Assembly: GCF_035046485.1 (NCBI RefSeq)
Contig: NC_085137.1
Span: 255,400,733 to 255,464,732 of the forward strand
Direction: 5' to 3'
Source of the DNA: Aedes albopictus
Taxonomy: Eukaryota; Arthropoda; Insecta; Diptera; Culicidae
DNA: 64,000 nt
Positions 12,174 through 23,911 of this stretch are shown one piece after another. Under the pieces are notes generated by a model, which was not told where the DNA came from, did no database searches, and was given only the letters and a program-made list of their open reading frames with translations. The translations under genes and the position numbers were made by a program. Within the stretch, counting starts at the first letter, position 1. The number at the start of each line of letters is the position of its first letter.

Positions 12174-14424
12174 CAGGGCTGTTACAAAAGTGTCGATTTG
12201 GAAACCGCAAAATCCGCGCCAAGCAATTTGAAATCCGCGCCGAGGTCATCAAATCCGCGCCAGTGCAAAAACATGTGGTTTTGATGACTCAAACTCTAAA
12301 AAAGCAGAATTTTTCAGAGAAGATCCAAAGGAAATGAACTATTCATGACTTTTGTTACACTCCAGATGAAGAGCTTTTCTATTGATAAATCGATTTTTAA
12401 CCATTGCTAATCCATGAGTTTAGATGGCAACTTCTACATCAAACAAAAGATTGAACATGTTGCAAACAGACTAGTTTTTTTTAATTGGAATGTAAATTTT
12501 CGGATCAATAGTTCTTTGATTGTTTATCAATTAGGGTGTCTACTATTTTACGAAAATGAAAGTTCCTGTTCTCTGATGCAGTCCCAAAAAAGGAGCATTC
12601 TTGGCAAAACTTTTGAATTCAATTTATTTATGATCAACATTATGGTAGACTAATTTAGTGCAATTTATTGATTACATCACCAATAAATTCCTAAGGAAAA
12701 TATTTATGAAAAGGAAGCATTCACTGAATATATCTGGCAACTTTTCCAAACAATAAGACAAAAGATACGCAGAAAAGTATTAATTCATCAGGAATTTGTG
12801 ATAAGTGTTTCTGGCCACACCACACCACACCCTTGGAAATTTAGTGAAGCAAGAATGTCCTCAGGACATTTTGTGTCAAACCAATCTGATTCTGCCAGAT
12901 TGAATGCTTACGATACACACAGTCTACAAAGCCAATGGTTTTCTTGACGGGATTCTGTTACATTTTACTCTTGATTTGACTACAAAATTCAACCAAATGT
13001 TTTTTGTTCAAAATTTCCGATAGACGTCTTTATGCAAATTCCTCAATAAAGCTGTCAGAAACACCAATTTTAGAAATCTTGCCATTATTCAGTGTTTTTT
13101 TTTAACGTCAGGAATTGCTCTATAGGTAAGTTTCGTCCAAAATTTTAGCTAAAAACTGATCTCAGTGTTAAGACAGAAATTACTTCAAGAGTTTGACTAA
13201 GAAATTCAGAATAGGGTAAGAAATCAAACTTTGAACTAGCCAAATTGTAATCTTAATTTGAATCATTTCGAAATTCATTAAAACGACGTACTTTTTAGGC
13301 AAATATTGTCCCGAAAAAGATGTTAAACAGCTTTCCGTAATATAACCTGATAACATGGACCTTAAAAGCAAAACAGGCAATTGAAAAATCACTGCGATTT
13401 CACCCATATCCCACCAGAGAAAGCACATTTTCGGTGCACTCGTACAGCTCATGCATTGTATCACACGCACTATGTGAACACGTCAAATGAAAGCTTATTT
13501 ATCGTAGAATCGACCAACCGAATAATATTCTGCATTATTTGTCATAAAATTATCGAATTTAAGTAATTCCTACTTGGAGAATGTTATCTTAAGTTGAACC
13601 ATTTGTAATCTAAATATGAACTAGTAAATGGGGGCGAGCTTCCAGTGTTAGCCTGCAGACTGCGCTAGTGATTGTTTTGTTTACTCTTGGTGGATGAAAA
13701 GTTATAAATTTAGTTTCCAAGTTCCTGAAGAGTTTAGAACATTCTTAGTTGAAATTCCATTGCCTAATGAAAAATAGTTATGGGAATTAGCAGATCCATG
13801 TGTTTTTCTACTGTTCAGCACGAAATTGGCTGTTGTGGGAGATGCTCGAGCTGCTGCCGCCAGTAGTTTAAATCATGATTAAAATTGGTTCAAATTATGA
13901 TTACGATGGTTCAAATTAAGATTAAAATCATTGTTGACGAATAAACGAATATTTCAATGAAATTCGGTGCAAATACAAACTTGTTACCACTTAACAGAAA
14001 CCTTATACCCGTGGCTTTCATGTACATAAGATTTTGCCGTAGCAAGCTATTTCTATGTGGGAGAAACAATTACTCAAAATTTGCGCTACTTCGGAAAGCC
14101 GCAATTTGGTTCAACTTTTGATTACCTACCCTATGATCTTCTAAGTTTTAACAAATTGAGCTTCTAGTGCGATGCAACTTCACCAGCACTCCACGCTATT
14201 GACTAGAAACATTGTTTTTGCTCAAACACAAAATTCCTTAACTTTAATTTGAAAATGTTCGTTTTTTCTGATTGTATTGAACTTCGTCCCCAAATGTTTG
14301 ATGTAAGTACATTTATAAACTATTTCCGCAAAATCCGCGCCAAAATTAGTAAAAACGCGCGAAATCCGCGCGAAGCGCAAAAACCGCGAAAAACGCAAAA
14401 TCCGCGCCACTTGTAACAGCCCTG
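12174..14424. mobile_element. hAT-like element nested in LINE-A
   Basis: The tips CAGGGCTGTTACAA and TTGTAACAGCCCTG are inverted repeats, flanked by the 6-bp duplication CAGTTG (12168-12173 and 14425-14430). Near both ends the word AAATCCGCGCC is repeated several times, typical of hAT subterminal repeats. CAG...CTG tips fit hAT, but a 6-bp TSD is shorter than the usual 8 bp, so the superfamily is tentative. No transposase motif is visible in the 2.25 kb; the longest open stretch is 96 codons (13180-13470, minus) with no known domain. It is younger than LINE-A because it interrupts it. Confidence 0.85.
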
Positions 14425-14430
14425 CAGTTG

Positions 14431-14831
14431 GCATAACAGAACTTGTTGATAAAATATTAGAGGAAACTGATTCCAAGAAATACGTTGGTGCCTTATTTTT
14501 AGATTTAAAGAAGGCTTTTGACACTTTAAATCATAGTATTTTGTTGCAAAAATTAGAGCAATATAGCATTAGAGGTGTTGCAAACAGAATCATTAGTAGC
14601 TACTTAAATAATAGAACTCAGTTTGTTGCATATGATGGTGTTACCAGTTCAATGAAGCAAATAAGTATTGGTGTCCCTCAGGGAAGCAACATTGGGCCGT
14701 TATTGTTTTTGATCTACATAAACGACATTAGCAAAATTCGTCTTGTGGGTACTCCAAGGTTATTTGCCGACGATACGGCTTTATTCTATCCCAACGCTAT
14801 CCCAAGATCGATTATTTCAAGCATGAGTAGT
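14431..14831 (+). pseudogene. LINE-A reverse transcriptase, central palm region
   Basis: The translation contains the RT motif A region FLDLKKAFDTLNH, the motif B region VPQGSNIGPLLFLIYIND and the catalytic FADDTALFY box at about 14764-14790, in the normal order and spacing. The enzyme would nick-prime and copy LINE RNA at the target. The frame stops where the solo LTR enters (14832) and resumes at 15673. The catalytic aspartates are intact in this segment, but the full protein is not. Confidence 0.92.
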
Positions 14832-15667
14832 TGTTGATTCCGCCACGTCCAGAGATCCGACGAGCCCCAACGTCCCCATTTCTAAACAAACGTGTTCACA
14901 CCCAATCCGCACAGAGAGGATCGTCGATAATGCGGACGGTCGTGCATCCGAGATGAGAAGAATGGACAGATAAATTGAACACAAACAAAACAGCCATTGG
15001 TGAAGATACAGTGCCGATATTCATTGCTAGGAAAAATGAAACTAATCTAAAGCTGATTCTTATCGCTACTTCAAATGCTAGTTCTCTAAACCCTAATTCT
15101 TAAATAATCTAAAACTAGGTAATATTGACTTAATTGAATATTGGGGTTTGTGCCTAATTAGTGTTATTGATAAACCTATATTATGCTATTTACAGTGAAA
15201 TCTTATTACCTAGTGTTCATTCACTCCATTCTTACTGAAACAGTATTTTTTTTACCTAAACCTACAAGGTGAGAACATGCGCTTAGTTAGCTTAAACAGA
15301 ACATGCAATTACTTAAACTATACAAACATTCACAACAAATAGGTGCGTGTAGTTACATTTCCCGAGAGTCTTGGAATCTATCTACCCATCATCCTCAAGC
15401 AAACTGTGGTGAGATTGTCTTAATTTATACGCTATATGCTATTGAACCTTATACTATTTCTATTAATTAGGCACTAATTGTCAGTGTATCTCAGCTCCCA
15501 AATAATCACGGTGGCAATAGCGAATCACCAAAAGTGAGTTAGGTAACTAAGACAACCAAACGTAATTATTAATGCAAATCGTAAACTTGCAGGAATTTTG
15601 TAACCGTTCCTACCGTGTAAATTGGAATAAAGAGTTCACGAAATCTACATTCGCTTACCGCCCAACA
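14832..15667. mobile_element. Solo LTR, 836 bp, 5-bp TSD GTAGT
   Basis: The sequence begins TGTTGATTCC and ends CCGCCCAACA, the TG...CA form of an LTR, with GTAGT duplicated at 14827-14831 and 15668-15672. An AATAAA lies about 45 bases before the end, consistent with an R region poly(A) signal on the plus strand. The LINE-A frame continues across the empty site. A 5-bp TSD fits BEL/Pao, copia or gypsy types; BEL/Pao is my guess from the TGTT...AACA tips. Internal genes were lost, presumably by LTR-LTR recombination. Confidence 0.9.
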
Positions 15668-15672
15668 GTAGT

Positions 15673-16449
15673 GATTTACAATTTCTTTATGAATATTTTT
15701 CCGATAATTTACTTTCACTGAACCTGAAAAAAAAACAAAATATATGATATTTCGATCCCCCAGGAAAGTGCTTCCGAATCTTCCCGATATATTGATGGAT
15801 GGGTACTAACGCCATCGAGAGAGTAGATTATTTTAAATATTTAGGTATTGTTCTTGATTGTACATTATCATGGGATCAACATATTAAGGAAGTTGAGCAA
15901 AAAGCGTCGAAGATGTGTTGAATATTGCGAAGAGTTAGTAGCTTCATTCCTCGAAGAGCTTTGCTCATGTTCTACTACGCTCATATTCATTCTCATTTTA
16001 ACTATCTGGTTATTGCATGGGGAAGAGCTTGTAAATCAAAACTGAAAAAAATAAAAGTATTACAAAATCGATCTATCAAATTTGTTTACAATTTACAGTT
16101 TCTGTTTTCTTCCGTTCGGTTATATTCAGATTTTCCTCATAAAATCTTACCAATACAAGGCATGTGTGAAGAGCAAACATTACTCCTAATCCACAATATG
16201 TTACACAACCCTGCGTGCATTCACAATTTAGCGATTAATATGGTACCTCGGCTGCACTACACTTGGCAAGTTAATCATCTCTCACGGCCTCGTGTCTATT
16301 CGAATTTCGGTCAAAAACGATTTACTTTTGTCGGGCCATCTGAATTTAATAAGCTCCCCAGAGATATACAGACGATAACTGCTCGTCAGCATTTCAAATT
16401 CAAAATTAAATGTTTTTTGTTAAATCTAATACCACAACTCTTGCTTTAA
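15673..16449 (+). pseudogene. LINE-A C-terminal (thumb) region
   Basis: Directly after the solo LTR the frame reads DLQFLYEYF...NLLSLNLKK, then the conserved YFKYLGIVLD block, then the C-terminal domain ending at a stop at 16447-16449. In-frame stops occur near 15750, 15796 and 15919. From 15925 onward 174 codons remain open. This part of LINE proteins packs behind the RT palm; it is not enzymatically active on its own. Confidence 0.88.
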
Positions 16450-16803
16450 TCTTCAATCTTTTCTTTATTTTCGTTTATTTATATGTTAACCGGCATAAAA
16501 AACTTAAAAATAGTTTGTTTATTATATAATATGTTAGAATTAGTAAAACTTTAGTTTATAATTTATATTCGTGCTTCTTTAAAAGGACGCTTAGTCCACT
16601 AGAAGCACATTAATGTTTTCTTTTGCTATTTCGTTCTCTTATTAGCTGATTTTTTTTATTATTCTCAGCCATTTAAATTATTGTTGTTTTGTTATTTTAA
16701 TTGTTGTGTTGTCTGTTGGCTGAGAACAGAGTGTCCACTACCAGGGAGCTCACTACGGAGCTTTTTGGTGTGGGGGAGAGCGGAGGGTCACTCTAAAAAA
16801 AAA

Positions 16804-17560
16804 TACAGATATATTATATAGACATGAACAAACTCTCTTTGTACTACTAAAACAATAGAACGCATGGTTAATTTCCAAAATAAGAATTTAATTATTTCAA
16901 AGTTATATTTCATTGTTTTTATTTCGAGTTTTTCTATAAAAACAACCAACTATCATCATTACATATAACGTTAAAACTTCATTTGTTTCTACAAAATGGG
17001 GACAATAAACATGGCCCGAAAGAACTCACACATCTTTAAAATGCTTACCCCAACATCGCTACAACGAAGAAGGTGTAACAAATCCATCACGCCAACTTCC
17101 AACTGCAGTTTTGGCCGTGATGGATAACGCGCAGGTACTCATGACAGCATCCACAAAAGGTTGATTGGTTTCGCTTTTTTAGTCGTTCTTCTTCCCATCC
17201 CGTTGCCGACGGTCTAGATATAGATTTCCGAGCTGCCGCAGTTGCTGCCGTTACCAACACAATCACATTCCGGGTTTGTTAGTGGCAAAAGTGCTGTCGT
17301 TTGAAACAATCCATTATTTTATGTTGAAACTACCATATGTATCCCTGTTTGTTTCAACAAACTGTCAAAAATTTCGACAAATGAAAATATTGTATTATCA
17401 AACAATGGAACAGTTTAGTTTAAATTAGAAATCATTTAGTCGTCGCTATAGTAAACTGAAAAATCGATTGATTTGAACTAGAATTTAATTGTGTTTACAA
17501 TTTATTTTTCTGCGTGAAGTGCAAGTACCGGCACCGGCACTCTGCACACTTAGAAAAAAA
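16804..17560. other. No gene seen
   Basis: AT-rich sequence between two LINEs. There is no long open frame, no inverted repeat that I can define and no RNA gene. Confidence 0.4.
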
Positions 17561-17788
17561 AACATGTAAATTTCCGTCACTCTGGATGCACATATTCAAG
17601 CAACACATATGACGTAAATTTTAACGCCCAAGTGACGTAATTTTCTGTCACATCAGACTGAATATTTAGTCATATGAAACTTAATGATGCACGATTCAGA
17701 AATTGTTTACGTCACATTGAACTCAATTTTACAAGAATGACGTATTATTAAGTCAGAAGACCTATAAATTGAATTTCGGGTCCGTAGC
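17561..17788. repeat. TGACGTAA-rich segment
   Basis: The word TGACGTAA or its variant recurs near 17610, 17633, 17707 and 17738 in both orientations. It may be the remains of a MITE into which, or next to which, LINE-B ends. No TSD was identified. Confidence 0.4.
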
Positions 17789-17809
17789 GGGGGGGGGGGG
17801 GGGGGGGGG
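17789..17809. repeat. 21-base G run
   Basis: An uninterrupted run of 21 guanines lies at the 3' end of LINE-B coding sequence, where on the minus strand it reads as a proline run. Such runs are length-unstable and the exact count may be a sequencing estimate. Confidence 0.9.
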
Positions 17810-18131
17810 TCGAAGATTCTACGTGGGCGTAAATTTGTGGTGTTATAGTTGAACTGAATTTTGGCTCTGAGATGTTCACTTGAAACTCGTCCTGTTATAA
17901 CGTTGGTGAAGAATACAATACCTGCTATCCAGTGTCGCGCAAAAAATGTGTCTAAATCGACTAATCCACACAAGTTCTGGTAACACGGCATATTATCTCT
18001 CGACCACGGTAGATTTCGTAGAGCACACTTCAGGAACTTCTTCTGAACTCCTTCTAAGCGCTGAATTTGATCGGCGTATTGCGGTCTCCATATCACGCTA
18101 GAAAATTCCATCTTCGATCTAACTAGACCTA

Positions 18132-18712
18132 CAGTATCGGACAATAAAAATACACCAAAGCCGTTTTTCCATACAAACTAGTTAACTTTAAATTGTCATA
18201 TCCCAGTTATTTCTCAAATGATTGTTCTCATTTTTCTGTGATGAACTACAAAACATTTCAATTTTTAAAAACTATTGAAAAAGTTCAGAGATAACTATTG
18301 ATTCAAAAGTTACAGATAGGTTGAATTTTGACAATAAAAGTGCACCACGACAAAAAATTTCATTGCATAAAATGCTGAATTCAAATCATCTTGTTCTCTT
18401 CAGCAAATTTATTCGTCATCACACAAGAAACATATTTGCCGAAGACACCATGGTGATATGACGTAACAATTTTTTGCTATACATTTTTTTTTGTCTTGGT
18501 GCATTTTTATTGTCAAAATTTAACCTATCTGTAACTTTTGTAGAAATAGATATCTTTGAACTTTTTCAATAGTTTTTAAAAATTGAAATGTTTTGTAGTT
18601 CATCATAGAAAAATGAAAACAATCGGTTGAAAAACAACTGAGATATGGTAATCTAAAGTTGACTTGTTTGTATGGGAAAACGGCTTTGGTGCATTTTTAT
18701 TGTCCGATACTG
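18132..18712. mobile_element. Tc1/mariner-type foldback, TA target site
   Basis: The tips CAGTATCGGACAATAAAAAT and the matching inverted right end lie between TA dinucleotides (18130-18131 and 18713-18714). CAGT tips with a TA duplication are typical of Tc1-type elements. The arms are long, about 230 bp, so nearly the whole 581-bp element can fold into one hairpin. There is no transposase. The clean restoration of the LINE-B frame confirms both borders. Confidence 0.93.
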
Positions 18713-18714
18713 TA

Positions 18715-19740
18715 TGTATACTTGTAGAATCGCGTGAGGGTCAAAAAGATTTCGTCCAAACCTTCTGAGAAGTGCAAAAAGATGCAATGCTTCCTGTACG
18801 ATTCGATTTAAGTTGTCGTGGAAGGTTAGTGCATGATCAAGAGTCACTCCTAGGTCCTTGACGGTCTCAACTCGTACCAATGGAGATTGTTCATACTGAT
18901 ACGTATAAACGAGCGGCTGACTTCTTCGTGTGAACGTCATCACTGAGCTTTTGCTGGCATTAACGCAAAGTCCATGTTCTCGACAGAAACTACCGAAATG
19001 TTGTAGATCAGCTTGTAGAGAGATACAGTCTTCAACCGATTTTATCGCCCGGAAAATCTTGACGTCGTCGGCGTAAATTAAGACGTTGGCATTTGTCATA
19101 TGGTCTGACAGATTGTTCATCACCATCACAAACAAAAGAAGACCGAGATGACTCCCCTGCAGAATCAATTTTGAAAGTCGAGGACTCTTGTCCGTTCACC
19201 CTCACGTAAATATTGAAATCTCGCTCCCAGATACGTTCTCAACCAATTGAATATCGAGCCCGCTATTCCAAATTGGGATGCTGCTTTTAGAATACTCTCT
19301 ATGTCTACCACATCAAACGCCTTGCTCATATCAGTATATATGCAATCGACCTGGAATCCTTGCGAAATGTAATCCGTTACAATGGAACGAATCTCGCACA
19401 AGTTCGTAACGACAGATTTTCCTTTTATAAATCCATGCTGAGAAGCTGAAAAGTTTGTTTGAACGGCCTCATATAGATAGTTATACACGAGCGATTCAAA
19501 AAACTTCGGTATCGCTGACTGGATAGCTACAGCACGATAGTTTTCTACATTATTTTTAGAACTTTTTTTATGAATAGGTGTAACGGACGATATCCTCCTA
19601 AGCGCCGGGAAGTATCCATTAGAGCGAGAAACATTGAAAAATGTATGTAACGGATCGACGATGACCTTTTTCAACGCTTTGAGCAAGGTATTCGAAATTT
19701 GATCGGGACCTACGGATTTGTTGCCGTCGATTTTTTCCAC
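18715..19740 (-). pseudogene. LINE-B reverse transcriptase core
   Basis: The palm and fingers of the RT lie here in two frames that overlap at 19165-19168. The first (19740-19165) holds motif A with the first catalytic aspartate in TDMSKAFD. The second starts at the QGSHLG motif B and carries YADD. A proline normally found in this motif (G-P-L-L-F) is leucine here. The frame change between the two is a single frameshift of the old coding sequence. Confidence 0.88.
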
Positions 19741-20286
19741 ACCATCATTAATCGAGTCACTTGTTATTTAAAACGACACAATGCGACTTCCGGTTGAACT
19801 TACGGTGGTGTAAGAGGTAGAGTCTCCGTAAACAGTCTTGAAGAAGTCGGCAAAGAGGTCAGCTGCCGATTCGTCGCCCTCAGATGATCTCGTTCCGTAT
19901 TTAACGTTCTCCGGAATTCCCTTTGTTTTACGTTTGTTATTTACAAACTTCCAGAATGCCTTGGGGTTCGCCTTGATATTCATTTGGATGTTTTCGATGT
20001 ATGCCTGATAAGCACTTCGATGGGCTGCTTTGAAGGATCGCAATAACTGCTTGTATTCTTCGATATTTTCAAACGTAAAACATCGTTTCATGCGTTTGAA
20101 TGCGTACCGTTTGCGTACAATCGATATAGTCGCCTAAAAATGGTTCTCCACGTCGTGTTGTTGACTGTTGCCTTTATTCGCTTGTCTCCCACTTTGGCCG
20201 ATACACCGGCGCATTCAAAATGGTACCGTGTTGCCAACAGTCACAAAACATCATCTCGCTATTTGCGTGCGCTTTTGACATAATCC

Positions 20287-20485
20287 CAGGCCCGGAATAA
20301 GGATTGTTGGGGCCCGGGGCCGGAGCGAATGTGGAGGCCCGTCGAAGGTACAAATGTGATGAGGAAACAGTTTTTTTAATATTTTATCAAAGTTAATGTT
20401 TAGCAAGCATAAACGGTTTTTGTGAGGCCCCTAAAATGTAAGAGCCCGGGGCCTTGCCCTCCGGCCCTCCTTAGATCCGGCCCTG
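20287..20485. mobile_element. hAT MITE, 199 bp
   Basis: The ends are CAGGCCCGGAATAAGG and CTTAGATCCGGCCCTG, a hAT-type CAGGGCCGG pair with a few mutations. The flanking 8-mers CATAATCC (20279-20286) and CATTATCC (20486-20493) match at seven of eight positions, as expected for an aged 8-bp TSD. The interior is rich in GGCCCGGGGCC. Too short to code for anything. Confidence 0.85.
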
Positions 20486-20493
20486 CATTATCC

Positions 20494-20616
20494 GGACGAT
20501 GATATACCGCGCAGTTGAAACCCGTCTTCTCCGGATCTTCACTTTTTTCAACTCCAATCGCAATGGCACCGACTTTTTCACTTTTTCCCCATTTTTATTT
20601 CCATTTTACGCACTAC
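20494..20616. other. Short spacer between two transposons
   Basis: This spacer follows the hAT MITE and precedes the TATGC target site of the next element. Nothing is recognised in it. Confidence 0.4.
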
Positions 20617-20621
20617 TATGC

Positions 20622-23439
20622 CACGGTGTGTCTGGTAGAACAAAATTAATTTAAAAAAATCGGTATCGCTAAAACACCCACCAAACGAAAGCTGAAGGTT
20701 CCCTCTTTCATTTGAGACTAAAAGGAGAAAGTTCTATCGGCGGGTCTTGAACAATTTTTTTTTTCAAATATTACTATCTTTGAGGCTTGTGTTTTTTTCT
20801 TTTTTCAACCTTGAGTGTAGCCAAATGGGCTTGTATGAGGTCGCCCATTAGTAACGTGTTCTTTTAAAAGAGTAAACGGGTCAAATCAAAAATTAAAAAT
20901 TTTCCTTGCAAAATATTGCTTAGACATAAAGTGCAAAAAAAAATATTTAAGGCAGTTGAATAGAATTTCAGCAGTATCTGGGCATATATAGAAATAAACT
21001 TTGCCTTTTATGTGGAAGTAGTTATTGCGGCTGCAATTTTCTTATTTTTTATTGACAATGTCTTATGATTTAACAGTTTTACGATCAAAGTAGGCCGAGT
21101 AATGTCAACAAAAATAGAACATACATCAAAGTTGCTCGGATAACGGGTCACAACATTTGGAAGGTAATCCATTTCGAAAAACTGAAAGTTTTTTGATGAT
21201 GCAATTTAAATCGTTCAAAAGCATGAATAACACGATCTAGAACTCCACACCAATTTTATCAATGTGATGATCTGTCTTATATCCTTGTATGCCGTGGCTC
21301 GGATAGAATTATCACATGCCAGTATTTGTTCAATTTGTGCACCTTTATGGTACCTAAGACTTAAACATTTTTAGTTAATTTAGACTATTGCAGTTAGGTA
21401 TAGCTCCTTACTTTTAAAGAAACAACTACGACAAAAGTGACGAGGAAAACCAAACCAAAGAGTACGTTTTGTGTTTGAAGAAGTATTTTTCCGCCACAAT
21501 TATCATCGAAAGCAGTTAATATTGATTGTTTTAGATTTGTTTAGTAAAATTGTCTAATAACGGGTAATTAGACATAAAAAATATTAGTAACAGTATATCT
21601 TTGTGAACAGGTAGCCTTACTCAACTGACAAAAACAGAATAATTAATGCTACATGTCTAACGGTATATGTAGTAAGAACAATGTGCTAATCTGTCGCAAA
21701 CACATTTTGCGAGTTTGTCGGGAAACATGTTCTGCTAGCATCATGGCAGTATAGACGAGTTAGCAACTTTTCATTCAATTCTACAGCTTTAATGACATAT
21801 ACACATGTTTTACATTAAAGTACATATGTCTGAGCACATACATATTAATCAGAACGGATTGAAAATGCCTTAACTTGTTCTTGTTTCTACTTGCAGGTTG
21901 TTGATATTATGAAAACTTTTTTCTGAAAGATATCAGAGATAGCAGTTAGTACTACCCAACAAAAAAGTTCGGACTTGCTTATTTAATTTATTTCATTCGC
22001 CACCATATACCCATTAGATTTACTCTCTATGAGCTTGCATATTATTTGAAACTTTCTACATGGAGTTGCGGCCCTTGTTTGTGAAATATGTAGTTCTGCA
22101 AGAACTACAACTTCTCATAAAAGGTTAACGTGGCAGATCTAGCGCTACTACCGATGACGCAGAAAGAAATTGCTCGTTGCAGTTGTGTTCTAGATGCTAC
22201 AGGAAGATGATCAAAGGCAAGCAGCTTGTTTGCACTAAAGCTGAAGTACATTGAAACTTGTTGAACATCATTCAGACTTCTCATAAAGTTGCTGAGGTTG
22301 CTGAATATTTGCGGGCAAAACCCAGAGATCAGGCTGATCAGATGAAGCTCTCAAATATTCATGAACTACCATCCAGATGGAAACCGGCGTCAACGAGCGA
22401 CCAGAACAGTAAACCGATTTTGTTCACCGATGATTTGTATTTGATAACGAAAGGTGCCCATAAAGCCACAGCTGCAAAGGCGTGAGTACCCATCAGCACA
22501 ACCATGCTGAGGATGACGGGTTCGATTCCCGGTCAGTGCAGGACCTTTTCGTGAAGGAAATTTCCTCGATTTTTATGAGCATGCAGTATTTTCGTGCAAG
22601 ACACACGCTATACACATGCAAAATAGTAATTGGCAAAATAAGTTTTTAGTTAAAAACTGTGAAAGTGCTTGTAGGAGATAAAATAAGAAAATTTCAAACA
22701 AATTTTATTTATTCTTGGTACATCTCCTACAGTGCTCATAGAACAAGCTAAGAAGCATGCTTTGTCCCTGTAGGGACGTTTCACCAAGAAAAAGAAGAAG
22801 AAGAAGAGGACGACGAAAAAACATGTATCTTGAGTACCAGACGTGCATTGAAGTTGAGAAGCTGTTTGAGAAGAATGTATGACGAAGTCACACCCAGAAA
22901 TTTCAAGAGCACAAATCTGAAGAACCAAATGACGGTATATGCTGTAAAGGTGATCGATTGGTGACCTGCTCGTGCCAGTCAAATATAAGACCCTGAAGAC
23001 GTATACGCATCTGTCATAGGATGCAAACACATTATTGGAATCTAGATTGGAATTCAAAGGAACAGCATATAACTCCATTTTATACTCACTGTTCTAGTAC
23101 TTTCACCACACTGTCCGTAAATACAAAACTGTCATCTACTGGATTCCCCATTCACATGGGACTATTGTGCTTTTATGTGAAGAATAATAAACATAATATA
23201 AAAAATATATCGTCGGAAAATCATGCTTGCAATGGAAAAACAGTGTTTTGTCATAAATGTGTTCTTCGAAAAAAATGAAAAAATATCAAATTTTTTCAAA
23301 AAAAAAAATGTTCTAGACCCGCCGATAGAACTTTCTCCTTTAAGTCTCAAATGAAAGGGGGGACCCTTAGCTTTCGCTTGGTGGGTGTCTTAGCGATACC
23401 GATTTTTTTAAATTAATGTTCTCCACCAGACACACCGTG
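20622..23439. mobile_element. Transib-like element with 160-bp inverted ends
   Basis: Both ends begin CACGGTGTGTCTGGT in inverted orientation, and the similarity continues for about 160 bp (20622-20780 and 23280-23439). The pentamer TATGC is duplicated at 20617-20621 and 23440-23444. A CACRRTG-type heptamer plus a 5-bp TSD is the pattern of Transib transposons, whose transposase is related to RAG1. The 2.8-kb interior contains a diverged Feilai SINE and no surviving transposase; an open stretch at 22258-22485 has no motif I can name. The assignment rests on the ends only. Confidence 0.72.
22447..22817 (+). mobile_element. Diverged Feilai-type SINE
   Basis: The copy keeps the B box GGTTCGATTCCCGGTC, the CCTTTTCGTGAAGGAAATTT body and a GAAGAAGAA tail. 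About 70 extra bases (around 22670-22735) interrupt it before the CTCATAGAACA block. The A-box half is badly mutated, so transcription is unlikely. ACGAAA near both ends may be the TSD. It lies inside the Transib-like element and so was inserted later than it. Confidence 0.85.
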
Positions 23440-23558
23440 TATGCCACTGTGCCGTCATCTAGTTGTCTAGTTGATACGGGTTTTCGATGCTGGGCCGTAC
23501 TGACTTCATTATTGTCCCAAATAACGGGGCTATAACTCAGGCAGTTTCATTCTCTTAA

Positions 23559-23907
23559 GGTGAAATTGGAAGCATTTTCTCATTTTTTCGGTTTTTGATT
23601 TTTTATTAAATAACGAAGCAATATTTTCAAAATCGGTTTCCGTGCACGTGTAGAGTATGGGTCAAGGTATCTTCTGAATTTTTTTGAGGTGGAAAATGTT
23701 TTCCATTTTTGCAGAAACCATTTTTTTGTGAAATTTTGTTCAAAAATGGTTTTTGCAAAATCGAAAAACATTTTCCACTACAAAAAAATTCAGAAGATTC
23801 CTTGATCCATACTCTACATGTGCACGAAAACCGATTTTGAAAATATTGCTTCGTTATTTAATAAAAAATCAAAAACCAAAAAGTGAGGAAATGCTTCCAG
23901 TTTCGCC
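23559..23907. mobile_element. piggyBac-type palindromic MITE, TTAA target
   Basis: The element is an almost complete palindrome of 349 bp whose arms start GGTGAAATTGGAAGC and GGCGAAACTGGAAGC. TTAA flanks it at 23555-23558 and 23908-23911, the target used by piggyBac-type transposases. The arms pair over more than 160 bp each, so a transcript would form a long hairpin. No coding capacity. Confidence 0.88.
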
Positions 23908-23911
23908 TTAA

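Larger units (their letters stand above)
12090..16803 (+). mobile_element. LINE-A: non-LTR retrotransposon with two nested insertions
   Basis: This is a 5'-truncated LINE whose reverse transcriptase frame is split into three pieces: about 12090-12173, 14431-14831 and 15673-16449. The first break holds a 2.25-kb hAT-like element, the second an 836-bp solo LTR. Removing each insert with one TSD copy restores the reading frame exactly at both junctions. The remaining stops (one before the first piece, three in 15673-16000) show it is dead. The 3' untranslated part runs to an A-run at about 16793-16803. The protein resembles the jockey/CR1 group of LINEs; finer assignment is not possible by eye. 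Confidence 0.88.
17700..20135 (-). mobile_element. LINE-B: non-LTR retrotransposon split by a foldback
   Basis: Minus-strand segments give, in order, an N-terminal linker (20091-19768), RT fingers and palm (19740-19165), the rest of the palm (19168 onward) and the C-terminal domain (18144-17707). Motifs include VTPIHKKSSKNNVENYRAV, TDMSKAFDVVD and the catalytic LIYADDVKIF box near 19080. The Tc1-type foldback at 18132-18712 splits the thumb; removing it with one TA joins the frame as LQVYIGLVRSKM. Frameshifts near 19165 and 19750 show the element is dead. The endonuclease domain is absent, so the copy is 5'-truncated near 20135. It belongs to the jockey/CR1-like group, clade unresolved. Confidence 0.88.

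Noticed and set aside
15925..16449. Independent 174-codon gene
   Set aside because: It is the C-terminal continuation of LINE-A after the solo LTR.
22650..23078. 142-codon minus-strand protein with a phenylalanine run
   Set aside because: The run is the reverse complement of the SINE's triplet tail; the frame crosses a SINE border.
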